Origin: Levilactobacillus spicheri DSM 15429
Lineage (GTDB): Bacteria > Bacillota > Bacilli > Lactobacillales > Lactobacillaceae
Length of the DNA stretch: 64,000 bases
Assembly: GCF_001435095.1 (NCBI RefSeq)
Contig: NZ_AZFC01000012.1
Location: 6,839 to 70,838, forward strand
Direction: 5' to 3'
Shown here: positions 42,448 through 51,351 of the stretch, piece after piece
How positions within the stretch are numbered: the stretch's first letter is position 1
Layout of the letters: the number at the start of each line of letters is the position of its first letter
Program-made: the position numbers and the translations under genes
Notes under the pieces: model-generated
Seen by the model: only the letters and a program-made list of their open reading frames with translations
Databases searched by the model: none
Told to the model about the DNA's origin: nothing

Positions 42448-43581
42448 TTAGCGTCGTTGCCGCAGCACGCGCGCCCCCACGGCGATGGTCAGACCCATCA
42501 ATACCAGGAAGCTTAGCAGGACGGGTGACCAGCTGTGTCCCCACTCGTGGAGGCGCCCGAAGACGACCGGGCCCCCGGCGGCTAAGAGGTACCCCAGCGA
42601 CTGGGCCACGGCGGAGCGGGCGGCCACCTGATTGGTAACGGGGCTACTGGTGGCGATCCACGTCAGGGCGGTACTGAAAATCAGCGAACAGGTGAAGCCT
42701 AAAAGCAGGGCGGCGAGCCACCAGCCGAGCCCGGACCACCCCAGGCTCAGCATCCCCAGCAGATACCCGCCGGCCAGGATGGTCAGCAGCCAACGGTCGT
42801 TAGTCACGCGGTTGAGCACCAAGGCGGCGGGGATTCCAATGAATTGGAAGGCCGCGAGCAGTTGGCCCGCTTGGTCGGCGGTCGCACCCAGCGCTTGGAA
42901 AATGGTGGGCAGCCAGGTGACCAGGCTGTAAAAGATTAGGGACTGGAGCCCCATGAAGAGGGTCAACCCGCGGGCCTGGCGGTCATGGCGTAAGAGCGTG
43001 AATACGGGTGGTTGGGAGGTGGTCGTCGGGGGCGTGGCAATGGCGGGAGTCACCAGGGCTGCCAGCAGGCCCACGACGGCGGGCAGGGCGAAGAGCCGAA
43101 GAACGGTGGCCCAGCCCAGCCAGTGTGCGAGGGGAATGGCGGCCGCCGTTCCCCCAGCGGCCAGGCCGTTCATGATGACGGAATAGGCGCTGGTCAACCG
43201 AGAAACGGCGGTCGGGGTGGTGGTCGTTTGTGCAATCATGATGGGAATCAGGACGTTCAACACGGCAATGGCGCCTCCGATGAGCAGGGTACCCAGCACG
43301 AGCGCACCGGGGGAACTTGGTCGGCAGAGGTTCGCGCCGATCAGGAGACCGTTGGTAATGAGCAGCAGGGGCTTGATACCGACCTGGCGGCTGAGGCGGG
43401 GCGTGACCATCGCACCGGCGGCGAAGCACAGCAGGGGGATGGTCACCAACAGGGCGGGCAGCGTCCCGCTAACGTGGAGCGCGTGCTGGATGGTCCCGAA
43501 GAGGGGCGTGACGGCGGTGACCGCGAGACGAAGGTTCATGGCGGTGAGCAGAATTAGAATCGTTTGGGCATTTTTGCGCAT
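42448..43581 (-). CDS. MFS transporter, CynX/NimT-like
   Basis: A 377-residue, 12-helix carrier: NLRLAVTAVTPLFGTIQHAL near residue 15 and RLTSAYSVIMNGLAAGGTAA near 128 follow the CynX/NimT pattern. It is probably an anion or drug exporter. The ATG at 43581 is used (AAGGAG 11 bases upstream). It lies downstream of the guanine deaminase on the same strand, 184 bases away, with several small hairpins between, so co-transcription is possible but unproven. Confidence 0.8.
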   Translation of the reverse strand: MRKNAQTILILLTAMNLRLAVTAVTPLFGTIQHALHVSGTLPALLVTIPLLCFAAGAMVTPRLSRQVGIKPLLLITNGLLIGANLCRPSSPGALVLGTLLIGGAIAVLNVLIPIMIAQTTTTPTAVSRLTSAYSVIMNGLAAGGTAAAIPLAHWLGWATVLRLFALPAVVGLLAALVTPAIATPPTTTSQPPVFTLLRHDRQARGLTLFMGLQSLIFYSLVTWLPTIFQALGATADQAGQLLAAFQFIGIPAALVLNRVTNDRWLLTILAGGYLLGMLSLGWSGLGWWLAALLLGFTCSLIFSTALTWIATSSPVTNQVAARSAVAQSLGYLLAAGGPVVFGRLHEWGHSWSPVLLSFLVLMGLTIAVGARVLRQRR

Positions 43582-43765
43582 AAAAAAGAACACTCCTTAG
43601 GCTAATTCCAGCCTAGTAGAAGTGCTCCACTAGTAACATGACGGGAAAATCCCGCTATCGGAATGAAGATAATGACTCTAGAATACACGGAAGCCGACGC
43701 GGTGACAAGGGAAAATTCACCGGAATAAGTGGCAGTGGTTCGTTAAAGTCAGTTAGACTGCGTGG

Positions 43766-45100
43766 TTAGCGGTGGTGCACCAACCGGCCACCGACGTATA
43801 CTTCCTGAATCTCGGCCGGGGTGGTCTGGTAAATCAAGCGTTCGAAGACGCTGTCACTGTCGGTCGGCATAACGGTCGCGTACCGGTCGTGCACCACTTG
43901 AAAATCGGCAAGGTAACCGGGGGCAAGCTGGCCGGCCTTCAGGTGGAGACTCTGAGCGCCCCCCTTGGTCGCCAGGTAAAAGGCCGTTTTAGCCGAGATG
44001 CGACTGGCCGCCCGTCCGGTGGGCTGGGTCGGCGTGGTTCCGTCTTGAAGCATCTGGGAAGCCATGACGGCCTGTTGGATGTTGCGGTAGAGGCTCGGCG
44101 TAAAGCCGCCGGAGATGTCGGACCCCAAGCCAACCGTCACCTGGTGATCCAGGGCGGCTTGGACCGGAAAGACGGCGTTGCCGAAGTAGGCGTTGGAGAT
44201 GGGGCAGTGGGCGACGGCCGCTTGGGTGCGGTGGAGCCGGGCAAAGTCCGGTGCCGTCAACTGCGTCCCGTGAGCCACGACGGTTTTGGCGGTGAGCAGT
44301 CCCGCCCGTTCCAACACCTCAGTGTCCCGCTGGCCATTGAAGTGCGCGGGAACATACTGATCTTCCCAGACACTTTCGCTACAGTGCGTTTGGATGGGGA
44401 GCGCGTAGCGGTGGGCTAGTTGCCCGAGAAGGGTGAGGGCTCGAGGCGTGCAACTAGGGATGAAACGTGGGGTGATGACCGGAACGAGGGTCGTCCGGCT
44501 TGATTGGGCCAATTTCTGCACGGCCAGAATAAACCGTTCGGTGTCCGCGGTCAGAGTGGCGGTGGCTGAACGGTAGGTCGCGGGGGTCTGGTCGGGATTG
44601 TCCATGACGACCTGGCCAACGTACCCCCGTTGGCCTAACCGGACGCACTGCTGCGCCAGTACCAGGTTTGCCGCGTGGTGGATGGTGCCGAAGTATTGCG
44701 CGGTGGTGGTCCCATTGGCCAGCAGCTCGGCCACTAGGTGTTGGTAAACGCGCTGAGCGTAGCCGGTATCGGCGTATTTCGCTTCTAGCGGGAAGGTATA
44801 GGTGTTGAGCCAGTCTGCCAGTGGTCGATCGAGTGCCAGGCCGGCTTGAGGCCACTGGGGTGCGTGAACGTGCAGATCAATGAAGCCGGGCAACAGGTAG
44901 GTGTTGGGCGCGAGAACCACCAGGCGCTCATGGTTCTGCGCCGCTTGGCGAACGGTCGAATAGTCGGTCGCGGTCGTCGGAATGATCCGGGCGATGACGC
45001 CAGCCTCGTCGAGACAGAGGAGCGCTTGACGGTGAAAGGTGACGGTGTGTGCATCGGCGGCGGTGAACAGGGAGCCTTGAAAAACCCGGGCAAATGTCAT
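43766..45100 (-). CDS. guaD: Guanine deaminase
   Basis: A 444-residue amidohydrolase. Zinc ligands are in GFIDLHVHAPQWPQAG (near residue 75), THCSES (near 238), VAHGTQLT (near 275) and GLGSDISGG (near 324). The ALDRPLADWLNTYTFPLEAKYAD segment is the guanine-deaminase signature. It converts guanine to xanthine and ammonia in purine salvage or nitrogen supply. No purine riboswitch was recognised upstream. GGAGGT lies about 6 bases before the ATG. Confidence 0.9.
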   Translation of the reverse strand: MTFARVFQGSLFTAADAHTVTFHRQALLCLDEAGVIARIIPTTATDYSTVRQAAQNHERLVVLAPNTYLLPGFIDLHVHAPQWPQAGLALDRPLADWLNTYTFPLEAKYADTGYAQRVYQHLVAELLANGTTTAQYFGTIHHAANLVLAQQCVRLGQRGYVGQVVMDNPDQTPATYRSATATLTADTERFILAVQKLAQSSRTTLVPVITPRFIPSCTPRALTLLGQLAHRYALPIQTHCSESVWEDQYVPAHFNGQRDTEVLERAGLLTAKTVVAHGTQLTAPDFARLHRTQAAVAHCPISNAYFGNAVFPVQAALDHQVTVGLGSDISGGFTPSLYRNIQQAVMASQMLQDGTTPTQPTGRAASRISAKTAFYLATKGGAQSLHLKAGQLAPGYLADFQVVHDRYATVMPTDSDSVFERLIYQTTPAEIQEVYVGGRLVHHR

Positions 45101-45269
45101 GGAACGAACCTCCTAAAAAGTGGATGGCTTCAGCATACCATGCCGACCACGCCAAGCAAGTCAAAGCAACGGGGACGGTTACCAGCCGTTGTGTGGACGA
45201 TGAAAAGTGACTTCTGACCAGGATGGGATGGCTGTTCAGTGGCGTCTCCGGCAACAAGGGTTATTTTAA

Positions 45270-45323
45270 AAATGAGAATTAATCTCATTTAACGATTGAC
45301 TTTCTCATTTTCCCGAGTAAGAT
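45270..45323 (+). promoter_or_regulatory. Promoter of brnQ T-box transcript with adjacent inverted repeat
   Basis: TTGACT (45296-45301), 16 bases, TAAGAT (45318-45323). Just before it AAATGAGA (45270-45277) and TCTCATTT (45283-45290) are perfect inverted arms, and a third TCTCATTT follows the -35 box. This may be a second control layer beside the T-box. Confidence 0.55.
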
Positions 45324-45329
45324 GGACAC

Positions 45330-45660
45330 TATCAAGCGATTGCCAGTCGTGGCAGTCCCGATATCTTTAAAGACGAAGCGTCGCAGAGTAGTCCGGTCAG
45401 CGATTGACAGGGAGCTCCCTGGAATGGAACGGGAGTAATCGCCAGCTACGATGAAAGTAAGCGACAAGTCGTGATTGCGACGGGTAACCGGAGTGATCAC
45501 TGGGAATGCGCCCATTACAGCAATGGAGTCTCACCGACCGTGTGCGCAGCGGCCGGCCGGACTTTCGAAGCTGATCATCGTGAGGTGGTCAGAAATTTAA
45601 GGTGGTAACACGCGATGAACCGCGTCCTTAGCAAGTGAACTTGCTAGGGGCGCTTTTTTC
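45330..45660 (+). promoter_or_regulatory. T-box leader of brnQ, probable valine specifier (GTA)
   Basis: Stem I begins with GACGAAG and AGTA. AGGGAG is the bulge, GCTCCC/GGGAGT closes the distal loop, and the 3' specifier loop reads GAAA-GTA-A with the specifier at 45457-45459. The T-box AGGTGGTAACACG is at 45600-45612, and the terminator hairpin with six T at 45619-45659. By the GAA-N-specifier-purine pattern the codon is Val GTA, in accord with a branched-chain amino acid carrier downstream. Confidence 0.9.
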
Positions 45661-45689
45661 GTCCCGTAGCCCCCATGGAGGTCAAAAAT

Positions 45690-47066
45690 ATGTCAAAATC
45701 CTTAACGAAACGCCAGTATTTAATCTTAGGTTCCCTGTTGTTCGGGCTCTTCTTCGGCGCCGGTAACCTGATCTTTCCCATTCACCTGGGCCAACTCAGC
45801 GGGGCTAACTGGGGGGCCGCGACCCTGGGATTTCTTCTCACGGCTATTCTATTGCCGCTCCTGTCGATCCTGGCCATTAGCCTGACTCGCAGTAACAGCG
45901 CCTACGACCTGGCGTTACCGGTGGGGCGCCACTTCGCCCTGTTTTTCCTGATCCTGATTCACCTGACGCTGGGCATCTTGGTCGCGTCGCCCCGGACGGC
46001 CACGACGACCTTTGCCATGGGCGTTCAGCCGTTTCTGCCGCAGGGAAGCGACCGACTCGGGCTCCTGATCTTCTCGGCGATCTTCTTCGGCATCGCCTAC
46101 GGCTTGGCGTACCATCAGAGTAAGATCACCGATTACGTGGGCAAATTGTTGAACCCCATCCTGCTGGCGCTGTTGGCGTTCATCTTCTTCATGGCCTTTG
46201 TCCTGAAGGGGCAGCTGCGGACCCTACACCTGTGGTCAGCCACGGGGACCGGCGCCGGGAGCAACCTGATCAACGGCTTTTTACAGGGGTATAACACCAT
46301 GGACGCCCTGGCGGGGCTGGGGTTTGGGGTCACCATCATCGCCGCGCTCAAGGGCTTTGGCCTGACCAACGTCCGGGAACGCTCCCGGGTGGTCGCCCGG
46401 GTCGGCGCGCTGAGCATGGGCCTGGAAGCCCTGATCTATCTGGGCCTGATCGCGTTGGGCGCCTCCAGCCTGCAATACCTGTCCCTGTCGAGCGAGGGTG
46501 GGACCGCCTTTACCCAGATCATGGCCCACTACACCGGCTTGGCCGGGACCGCGATTCTGGGAGCCGTCACCTTCCTGGCCTGCATGACCTCGTGTATCGG
46601 GATGCTGGCCGCGCTTTCCCAGGACTGGGGCGAACGGTTTCCCCGGTTGGGCTACCACTTCTTTTTGACCGTGAGTTGCCTGGGCGCCTTTAGCATCGCC
46701 AACCTTGGGCTGACCCAGATCATTCAATATTCGACGCCGCTCCTGAGTTTCGTGTACCCGCTGGCCATGGCACTGATCTTCCTGGGGGTCCTGCACCGGT
46801 GGATCGGGCAGAACCCTGTGATTTACCGGACGACAGTTTGGCTGACGCTGCTGCCGGCGGTGTTGGACGCGATTCATAACCTGCCACCGGTCTGGGCCCA
46901 CTGGCCGCTGTTCCACGCCATCGATGCCTGGGCCAGTCAGACGATTCCGTTGTTCAGCGTAGGGCTCGACTTCTTTCCGTTCATGGTCGTGGGCCTGCTT
47001 GGTAGCTGGCTGTGGGTCAAGGCCCGCGGCACGGCGGTGGCCAGTGCGAAATCGGAGCCTCGTTAA
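45690..47066 (+). CDS. brnQ: Branched-chain amino acid:cation symporter BrnQ
   Basis: A 458-residue, 12-helix LIVCS-family carrier. LILGSLLFGLFFGAGNLIFP near the N-terminus and NGFLQGYNTMDALAGLGFG near residue 200 are family signatures. It imports Ile, Leu and Val with Na+ or H+. GGAGG lies eight bases before the ATG at 45690; the in-frame ATG at 45675 overlaps that site. Controlled by the T-box upstream. Confidence 0.93.
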   Translation: MSKSLTKRQYLILGSLLFGLFFGAGNLIFPIHLGQLSGANWGAATLGFLLTAILLPLLSILAISLTRSNSAYDLALPVGRHFALFFLILIHLTLGILVASPRTATTTFAMGVQPFLPQGSDRLGLLIFSAIFFGIAYGLAYHQSKITDYVGKLLNPILLALLAFIFFMAFVLKGQLRTLHLWSATGTGAGSNLINGFLQGYNTMDALAGLGFGVTIIAALKGFGLTNVRERSRVVARVGALSMGLEALIYLGLIALGASSLQYLSLSSEGGTAFTQIMAHYTGLAGTAILGAVTFLACMTSCIGMLAALSQDWGERFPRLGYHFFLTVSCLGAFSIANLGLTQIIQYSTPLLSFVYPLAMALIFLGVLHRWIGQNPVIYRTTVWLTLLPAVLDAIHNLPPVWAHWPLFHAIDAWASQTIPLFSVGLDFFPFMVVGLLGSWLWVKARGTAVASAKSEPR

Positions 47067-47090
47067 GGGGCCATTGGTTGGGTAAAACTT

Positions 47091-47137
47091 GAAAAGGCGT
47101 GCCAACACCGTCGTGACGATGCTGGCACGCCCCTTTT
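47091..47137. terminator. Bidirectional terminator between convergent genes
   Basis: AAAAGGCGTGCCA / TGGCACGCCCCTTTT stem. Confidence 0.85.
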
Positions 47138-47155
47138 GCGGTGCGGTTCGGGTCC

Positions 47156-47500
47156 TTAACGGGGGGCAATCCCGATGGCGAGGACGCCCAGCTGGCGTTC
47201 TTGCGCCGGCGAATAAAGGGTGTGCATGTCGCGGACCATTTGGGTGACGCTTGTCTGGGGGCCGCTGCCGACCTGCAGGCTGGAATACCGGTTGAAAAGT
47301 GCCTGAAAAGTCGTAAACTGGTCAAGACTGGTGACCTTGGTGGTGAGTTGGCGGTGCGTCCGCAGGTCCGTGAAAACGATGGTATCGCCCACGGTGAGCC
47401 GCCGGCGTTTGGCGTCGTTCAACCGCACCTCGATGGTCTTGAGTTTGTTTTCAATCAACATGAATTGATCGTGTTGGAGTTGCATGTTCATGGTAGTCAT
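47156..47500 (-). CDS. ASCH-domain (PUA-like) protein
   Basis: A 114-residue protein: MQLQHDQFMLIENKLKTIEVRLNDAKRRRLTVGDTIVF has the ASCH pattern, including the IExRL-type loop, and the C-terminal VLAIGIAPR is a typical final strand. ASCH domains bind RNA or act as small amidohydrolases on modified nucleosides. GGGGAG precedes the ATG. Confidence 0.75.
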   Translation of the reverse strand: MTTMNMQLQHDQFMLIENKLKTIEVRLNDAKRRRLTVGDTIVFTDLRTHRQLTTKVTSLDQFTTFQALFNRYSSLQVGSGPQTSVTQMVRDMHTLYSPAQERQLGVLAIGIAPR

Positions 47501-47624
47501 TGATCTCCCCGTCCTTCTTGATGTTCTTATAATTCTTATTATAAGACGAGGGTGGACGTTTGGGTCGGCAGGGCGTGTCAGAATTGCGGGTCACCGGTGA
47601 AACGAAAGCGAGTGAGGGAAAAAG

Positions 47625-48107
47625 ATGTTGATTCGAACCATGGAAGCGCGGGACAATCCCGCGATGAAGCAGATTTTGCGCGACGATTTACGAGCGGCCG
47701 GACTGGATATTCCGGGGACCGCCTACGATGATGCCAATCTGGACACGCTGGCCCAGTTCTACGCCGCCCGGAATGACCGGCATTACTGGGTGGTCGAAAA
47801 TGAGCGGGGCGAGGTCGTTGGGGGTGCCGGCTGTGCCGCTTACGACCCGGATCACGGGGTGGCGGAGCTGCAGAAGGTCTACCTGCGGACCGATGCCCGG
47901 GGCCACGGGTTGAGCTATCAGCTGATCGACCGGGTCACCGCCTTTGCCCGGTCCGTGGGCTACCAGGAACTGTACCTGGAGACCCACCATCGCCTAGCAG
48001 CCGCCATTCACGTGTATGAAAAGCTGGGATTTCACCGGTTGCCGGGCCCCTTGTTGGTGGCCAGTCACGGCACCATGGACCGTTTTTATCTTAAATCATT
48101 AGGATAA
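47625..48107 (+). CDS. GNAT family N-acetyltransferase
   Basis: A 160-residue GNAT. ELQKVYLRTDARGHGLSYQLIDRV (about residues 84-107) is the acetyl-CoA-binding motif A (R-x-H-G-L variant) and HVYEKLGFHRLPGP is motif B. Resembles the MarR-linked and YjdJ-like stand-alone acetyltransferases; substrate unknown. Confidence 0.85.
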   Translation: MLIRTMEARDNPAMKQILRDDLRAAGLDIPGTAYDDANLDTLAQFYAARNDRHYWVVENERGEVVGGAGCAAYDPDHGVAELQKVYLRTDARGHGLSYQLIDRVTAFARSVGYQELYLETHHRLAAAIHVYEKLGFHRLPGPLLVASHGTMDRFYLKSLG

Positions 48108-48214
48108 CTTCGAAAAATAATAATTTATCCGGTTAAATAGCTGTTCCTTTGGGGATGAAAGGGCTATCATAAATATGTTCAGCCTAAGTTTTTACCAAAG
48201 GAGTGGTGAGTTTC

Positions 48215-49087
48215 ATGACAATGCCCACATTTGAATTAAGTAATGGGGTCCAAATTCCTGCCGCCGGGTTCGGCGTGTTTCAGGTCGAAAACGGTGGGAC
48301 GACCAAGCAGGCGGTCCTGGATGCCCTGGCGGCCGGCTACCGGTTGATCGATACGGCCCAGGCGTACGGCAACGAAGCCGAGGTCGGTGAGGCCTTGGCG
48401 GAATCCGGCGTGGCCCGAGAAGACCTGTTCGTGACGACCAAGGTCTGGGTCAGCTCGGCGGGGTACGACGCGACGATGCAGGCGTTCACGGAGTCATTGC
48501 AGAAGCTACAGCTTGACTACCTGGACCTCTACCTGATCCATCAGCCTTACGGGGACGTCTTCGGGTCCTGGCGGGCGCTGGAGGACCTGCGTCAGGCGGG
48601 CAAGGTCCGGGCAATCGGCGTGTCGAACTTCAACGCGGACCGCTTGGTCGACCTGGCGCAACACAACGCTATCATCCCACAGGTCAACCAGATTGAGGTC
48701 AACCCGTGGTTCCAACAGGAGGATGAATACCAGTGGAACCAGAAGCTGAAGGTTCAGGCGGAGGCCTGGGCGCCGTTCGCGGAAGGGCGGCATCACCTGT
48801 TCACCAACGAGACGTTGCAGCGCATCGCGGCGGCCCACGACAAGCAGGTGGGCCAAGTGGTTCTCCGCTGGCTCTACCAACGGGGCATCGTCAGCCTGGC
48901 GAAGACGGTTCATCCGGCACGGATGGAAGAGAACCTGGCCATCTTTGATTTCGACCTGTCACCGGTCGAGATGCAGCAGATCACGCAGCTGGACCGGCAT
49001 GAGTCGGCGTTCTTTGACCACCGGGATCCAGCCACCGTCATTGATTTGGGCGGGGGCATGCCGGACGTGGCGGCCAAGGCCCGTTAA
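48215..49087 (+). CDS. Aldo/keto reductase
   Basis: A 290-residue AKR of the 2,5-diketo-D-gluconate reductase type. The catalytic tetrad is visible: Asp and Tyr in IDTAQAYGNE, Lys in TTKVWV, His in LIHQPYGD. NADPH-binding residues lie in the C-terminal KTVHPARMEEN. It reduces aldehydes and ketones. The ATG at 48215 is preferred over GTG 48203, since AAAGGAG sits at the right distance. Confidence 0.9.
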   Translation: MTMPTFELSNGVQIPAAGFGVFQVENGGTTKQAVLDALAAGYRLIDTAQAYGNEAEVGEALAESGVAREDLFVTTKVWVSSAGYDATMQAFTESLQKLQLDYLDLYLIHQPYGDVFGSWRALEDLRQAGKVRAIGVSNFNADRLVDLAQHNAIIPQVNQIEVNPWFQQEDEYQWNQKLKVQAEAWAPFAEGRHHLFTNETLQRIAAAHDKQVGQVVLRWLYQRGIVSLAKTVHPARMEENLAIFDFDLSPVEMQQITQLDRHESAFFDHRDPATVIDLGGGMPDVAAKAR

Positions 49088-49109
49088 GCGGTAGACGCAA
49101 CGACTAGGG

Positions 49110-49143
49110 GAATCTGGGACGAGGGTCCTGGGTTCCTTTTTTG
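49110..49143 (+). terminator. Intrinsic terminator after aldo/keto reductase
   Basis: GGAATCTGGGAC / GTCCTGGGTTCC stem followed by six T. Confidence 0.75.
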
Positions 49144-49255
49144 CGTGCCAGTAAGTGGCCGGTCAACGGGAGACCTGGGGTGACTATCATGGTTTTAATC
49201 GTTTATGGAAGATGGGTAAGCGAAAAAAGGATTAAACTGGGAAGATTATAAGTAT

Positions 49256-49280
49256 ATACATAAAAATTACTTTAACTAAA
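49256..49280 (+). repeat. 25-base dispersed repeat, copy 2
   Basis: It matches 11786-11810 at 24 of 25 positions. On the minus strand the unit is followed by TATACT and TATAAT-like sequences (49243-49257), which could be a promoter. Confidence 0.6.
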
Positions 49281-49407
49281 GTAAACAAACCAATCCCACG
49301 ACCACAACACAGAACAAAACCATTTCGCTGACAAACTCATCACTAGGCAGGTCAAATGCCGGGCGGATCATCAAAAAAGAGGCTGTGACATAAGTCTCCA
49401 CAAATGA

Positions 49408-49453
49408 GTCGGCCCAGTGAGAATCTTCGGATTCTCACTGGGCCGACTTTATT
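49408..49453 (+). terminator. Strong hairpin with T-rich tail (repeated element)
   Basis: GTCGGCCCAGTGAGAAT pairs perfectly over 17 bases with ATTCTCACTGGGCCGAC, then TTTATT. The stem is almost the same as that at 26201-26243. Its transcript is unclear because the upstream gene has its own terminator. Confidence 0.7.
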
Positions 49454-49577
49454 CTTTACCATGATTGATTTCAGCGGCTCGTCCGTCGTAAGTCAAAGTG
49501 AACTACCCGGCCGTAAACGACTGAGCTTCTGGGAACATTGAGGAGTGTTTAGGCTGTTATGTCGGTATTCCGAGTAC

Positions 49578-50330
49578 CTAACTCACAGAACTCAACTCTT
49601 GGGCCGTCTGGGTGGGCGTCTCGTGCAAGATCACCTGCAACGCGTCCTCGGCCACGGTTCCGACCGCCCGGGCATCGTGGGGGTTGCGCGGGCCGGGGAA
49701 TTCGGCCAGGTTGGTGTGGTCCTTCATGACCACGATGCGGTTGGCCATCCGGGCCGCCTCGGTCACGTCGTGGGTCACCAGAATGGTCGTTAACTGCTGC
49801 TGGCGACAAATGGACAGGATCAAGTCCTGCATCTTACGGCGGGTCAGGGCGTCCAGTGCCCCCAGGGGTTCGTCCAACAAGAGGATCTGCGGATGGGACA
49901 TCAGGGCGCGGGCCAGGGCGACCCGTTGCTTTTGCCCACCGGATAACTGACCGGGATAGGCGTCCGCGTAGTCGCTCAGCTCGACCAACGCTAATAATTG
50001 GACGGCCGCCGCCTTCGTTTTCGCATCGGTGCTCTTGAACGACAGGTTTTCTAAGACCGTCATCCAGGGCAACAGGCGGTCCTCCTGAAACATCACCCGA
50101 ATCACGGGAGCGGCGGCCTCGCGGGACTGGTGGTCAAAGAGGATCTGCCCGCTCGTCGGCTGCTCTAAGTCGGCAATCAGGCGCAGCAGGGTACTTTTCC
50201 CCCCACCGCTCATGCCGACCAGTGCGACGAATTCCCCGGGAAAAATGGTGAGGTCGACCCCGGTCAACGCCGTGAGGGTCTGATACCGTTTGGCGACTTG
50301 GTGAATCGTGATTTCTGGAACTTGGGTCAT
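49578..50330 (-). CDS. ABC transporter ATP-binding protein, SsuB/TauB type
   Basis: A 250-residue ATPase: Walker A GMSGGGKST near residue 40, MFQEDRLLPWMTVLEN (the Q-loop typical of nitrate/sulfonate/taurine importers), LSGGQKQR signature, LLLDEPLGALD Walker B and the H-loop THDVTEA. Its start overlaps the permease gene end by four bases. Drives import of an alkylsulfonate-, nitrate- or pyrimidine-precursor-like solute. Confidence 0.88.
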   Translation of the reverse strand: MTQVPEITIHQVAKRYQTLTALTGVDLTIFPGEFVALVGMSGGGKSTLLRLIADLEQPTSGQILFDHQSREAAAPVIRVMFQEDRLLPWMTVLENLSFKSTDAKTKAAAVQLLALVELSDYADAYPGQLSGGQKQRVALARALMSHPQILLLDEPLGALDALTRRKMQDLILSICRQQQLTTILVTHDVTEAARMANRIVVMKDHTNLAEFPGPRNPHDARAVGTVAEDALQVILHETPTQTAQELSSVS

Positions 50331-51151
50331 GCGGCTTCACTCCTTTTCGTGGTTTGCCAATCGAGTAAGAGGGCCTCGAAGCCCTTGGCGACCAGGTCCG
50401 AGACCTTCCCGAGAATGGCGTAGATGACGATACACAGGACCACCGTCTCCATGTCGACGTAATCTTCGGCGTTGGTCGCCATGTACCCGATCCCGGAACT
50501 GGCGGAGAGGGTCTCGGCGACGATCAGGGTTGTCCACATCACCCCTAACGCGTAGCGAATCCCCACTAAGATCTGGGGCAACGCGGCCGGAAAGATAATC
50601 TTCTTGAACAGGTCGTGACGGGACAGGTTGTAGGAACGGCCCATCTCAAGCAGGTCGGGGTCCACGGAGCGAATCCCGTTTAAGGTGTTGATGTAGACCG
50701 GAAACATCGTCCCGATGGCCACCAGCGAGATCTTCGCGGATTCGTTGATGCCCAGCCAGAGAATGATCAGGGGAATCAGGGCGAGGTGGGGAATGTTCCG
50801 AATCATCTGGATGGAAGAGTCCAATAAGAGACGGCAGATCCGCGACGTCCCGTTAATGAATCCCAGAAATAACCCCAGGCCGCCCCCGATCAGCAGGCCC
50901 ACCGTGGCCCGGTAAAGACTGATGCTCAGGTTCTTCGGTAATTCGCCGGATAGGGTCAGGGTCACCCCGTCCTTCACGACGGCCCAGGGAGACGGCAAGA
51001 CGCTGCTGGATAACCAGCCGAGACTGCTGCCGAGTTGCCAGAGCAGCACGACCGCGACCGGCAACAGAAAGGGTAAGGCGGCCGTTAACGCGGGTCGCTG
51101 GCGGTGCGGGCGCGGCACCGCGGGCGTTGAATAAGTCATTGATTTTTGCAT
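50327..51151 (-). CDS. ABC transporter permease, SsuC/TauC type
   Basis: A 274-residue permease with six helices. The coupling motif reads MGRSYNLSRHDLFKKIIFPAALPQILVGIRYALG (EAA-loop region, about residues 170-203). GGAGG lies six bases before the ATG at 51151. No substrate-binding protein gene is adjacent: downstream genes end with SsuB and upstream lies ponA. The binding protein must be encoded elsewhere or the system is incomplete. Confidence 0.85.
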   Translation of the reverse strand: MQKSMTYSTPAVPRPHRQRPALTAALPFLLPVAVVLLWQLGSSLGWLSSSVLPSPWAVVKDGVTLTLSGELPKNLSISLYRATVGLLIGGGLGLFLGFINGTSRICRLLLDSSIQMIRNIPHLALIPLIILWLGINESAKISLVAIGTMFPVYINTLNGIRSVDPDLLEMGRSYNLSRHDLFKKIIFPAALPQILVGIRYALGVMWTTLIVAETLSASSGIGYMATNAEDYVDMETVVLCIVIYAILGKVSDLVAKGFEALLLDWQTTKRSEAA

Positions 51152-51294
51152 GAAAAGCCTCCTAGCCAATAACGCAGTCACACAAGCGGACGATGGTCGT
51201 CCGTTTGACTAGTGTTTAGTTTAGAAAACCTGGTGGCCAGAAACTATTGGTTGCGCATAATAATTTGGTAAGAATTTCTTAGAAAGGGACCTAA

Positions 51295-51338
51295 AAAAGG
51301 GCGCCTCACCGCAAGTGGATCCTTCGGTGAAGCGCCCT
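51295..51338 (-). terminator. Intrinsic terminator after ponA
   Basis: On the minus strand AGGGCGCTTCACCG / CGGTGAGGCGCCCT is followed by six T. Confidence 0.9.
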
Positions 51339-51351
51339 GATTGGCGTGGCT

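Larger units (their letters stand above)
49144..49577. other. Non-coding stretch with repeat and strong hairpin
   Basis: Contains repeat copy 2 (49256-49280), an A/C-rich run to about 49350 and the 17-bp hairpin at 49408-49453. No reading frame I can support. A plus-strand RNA ending at the hairpin is possible but no good promoter was found. Confidence 0.4.
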
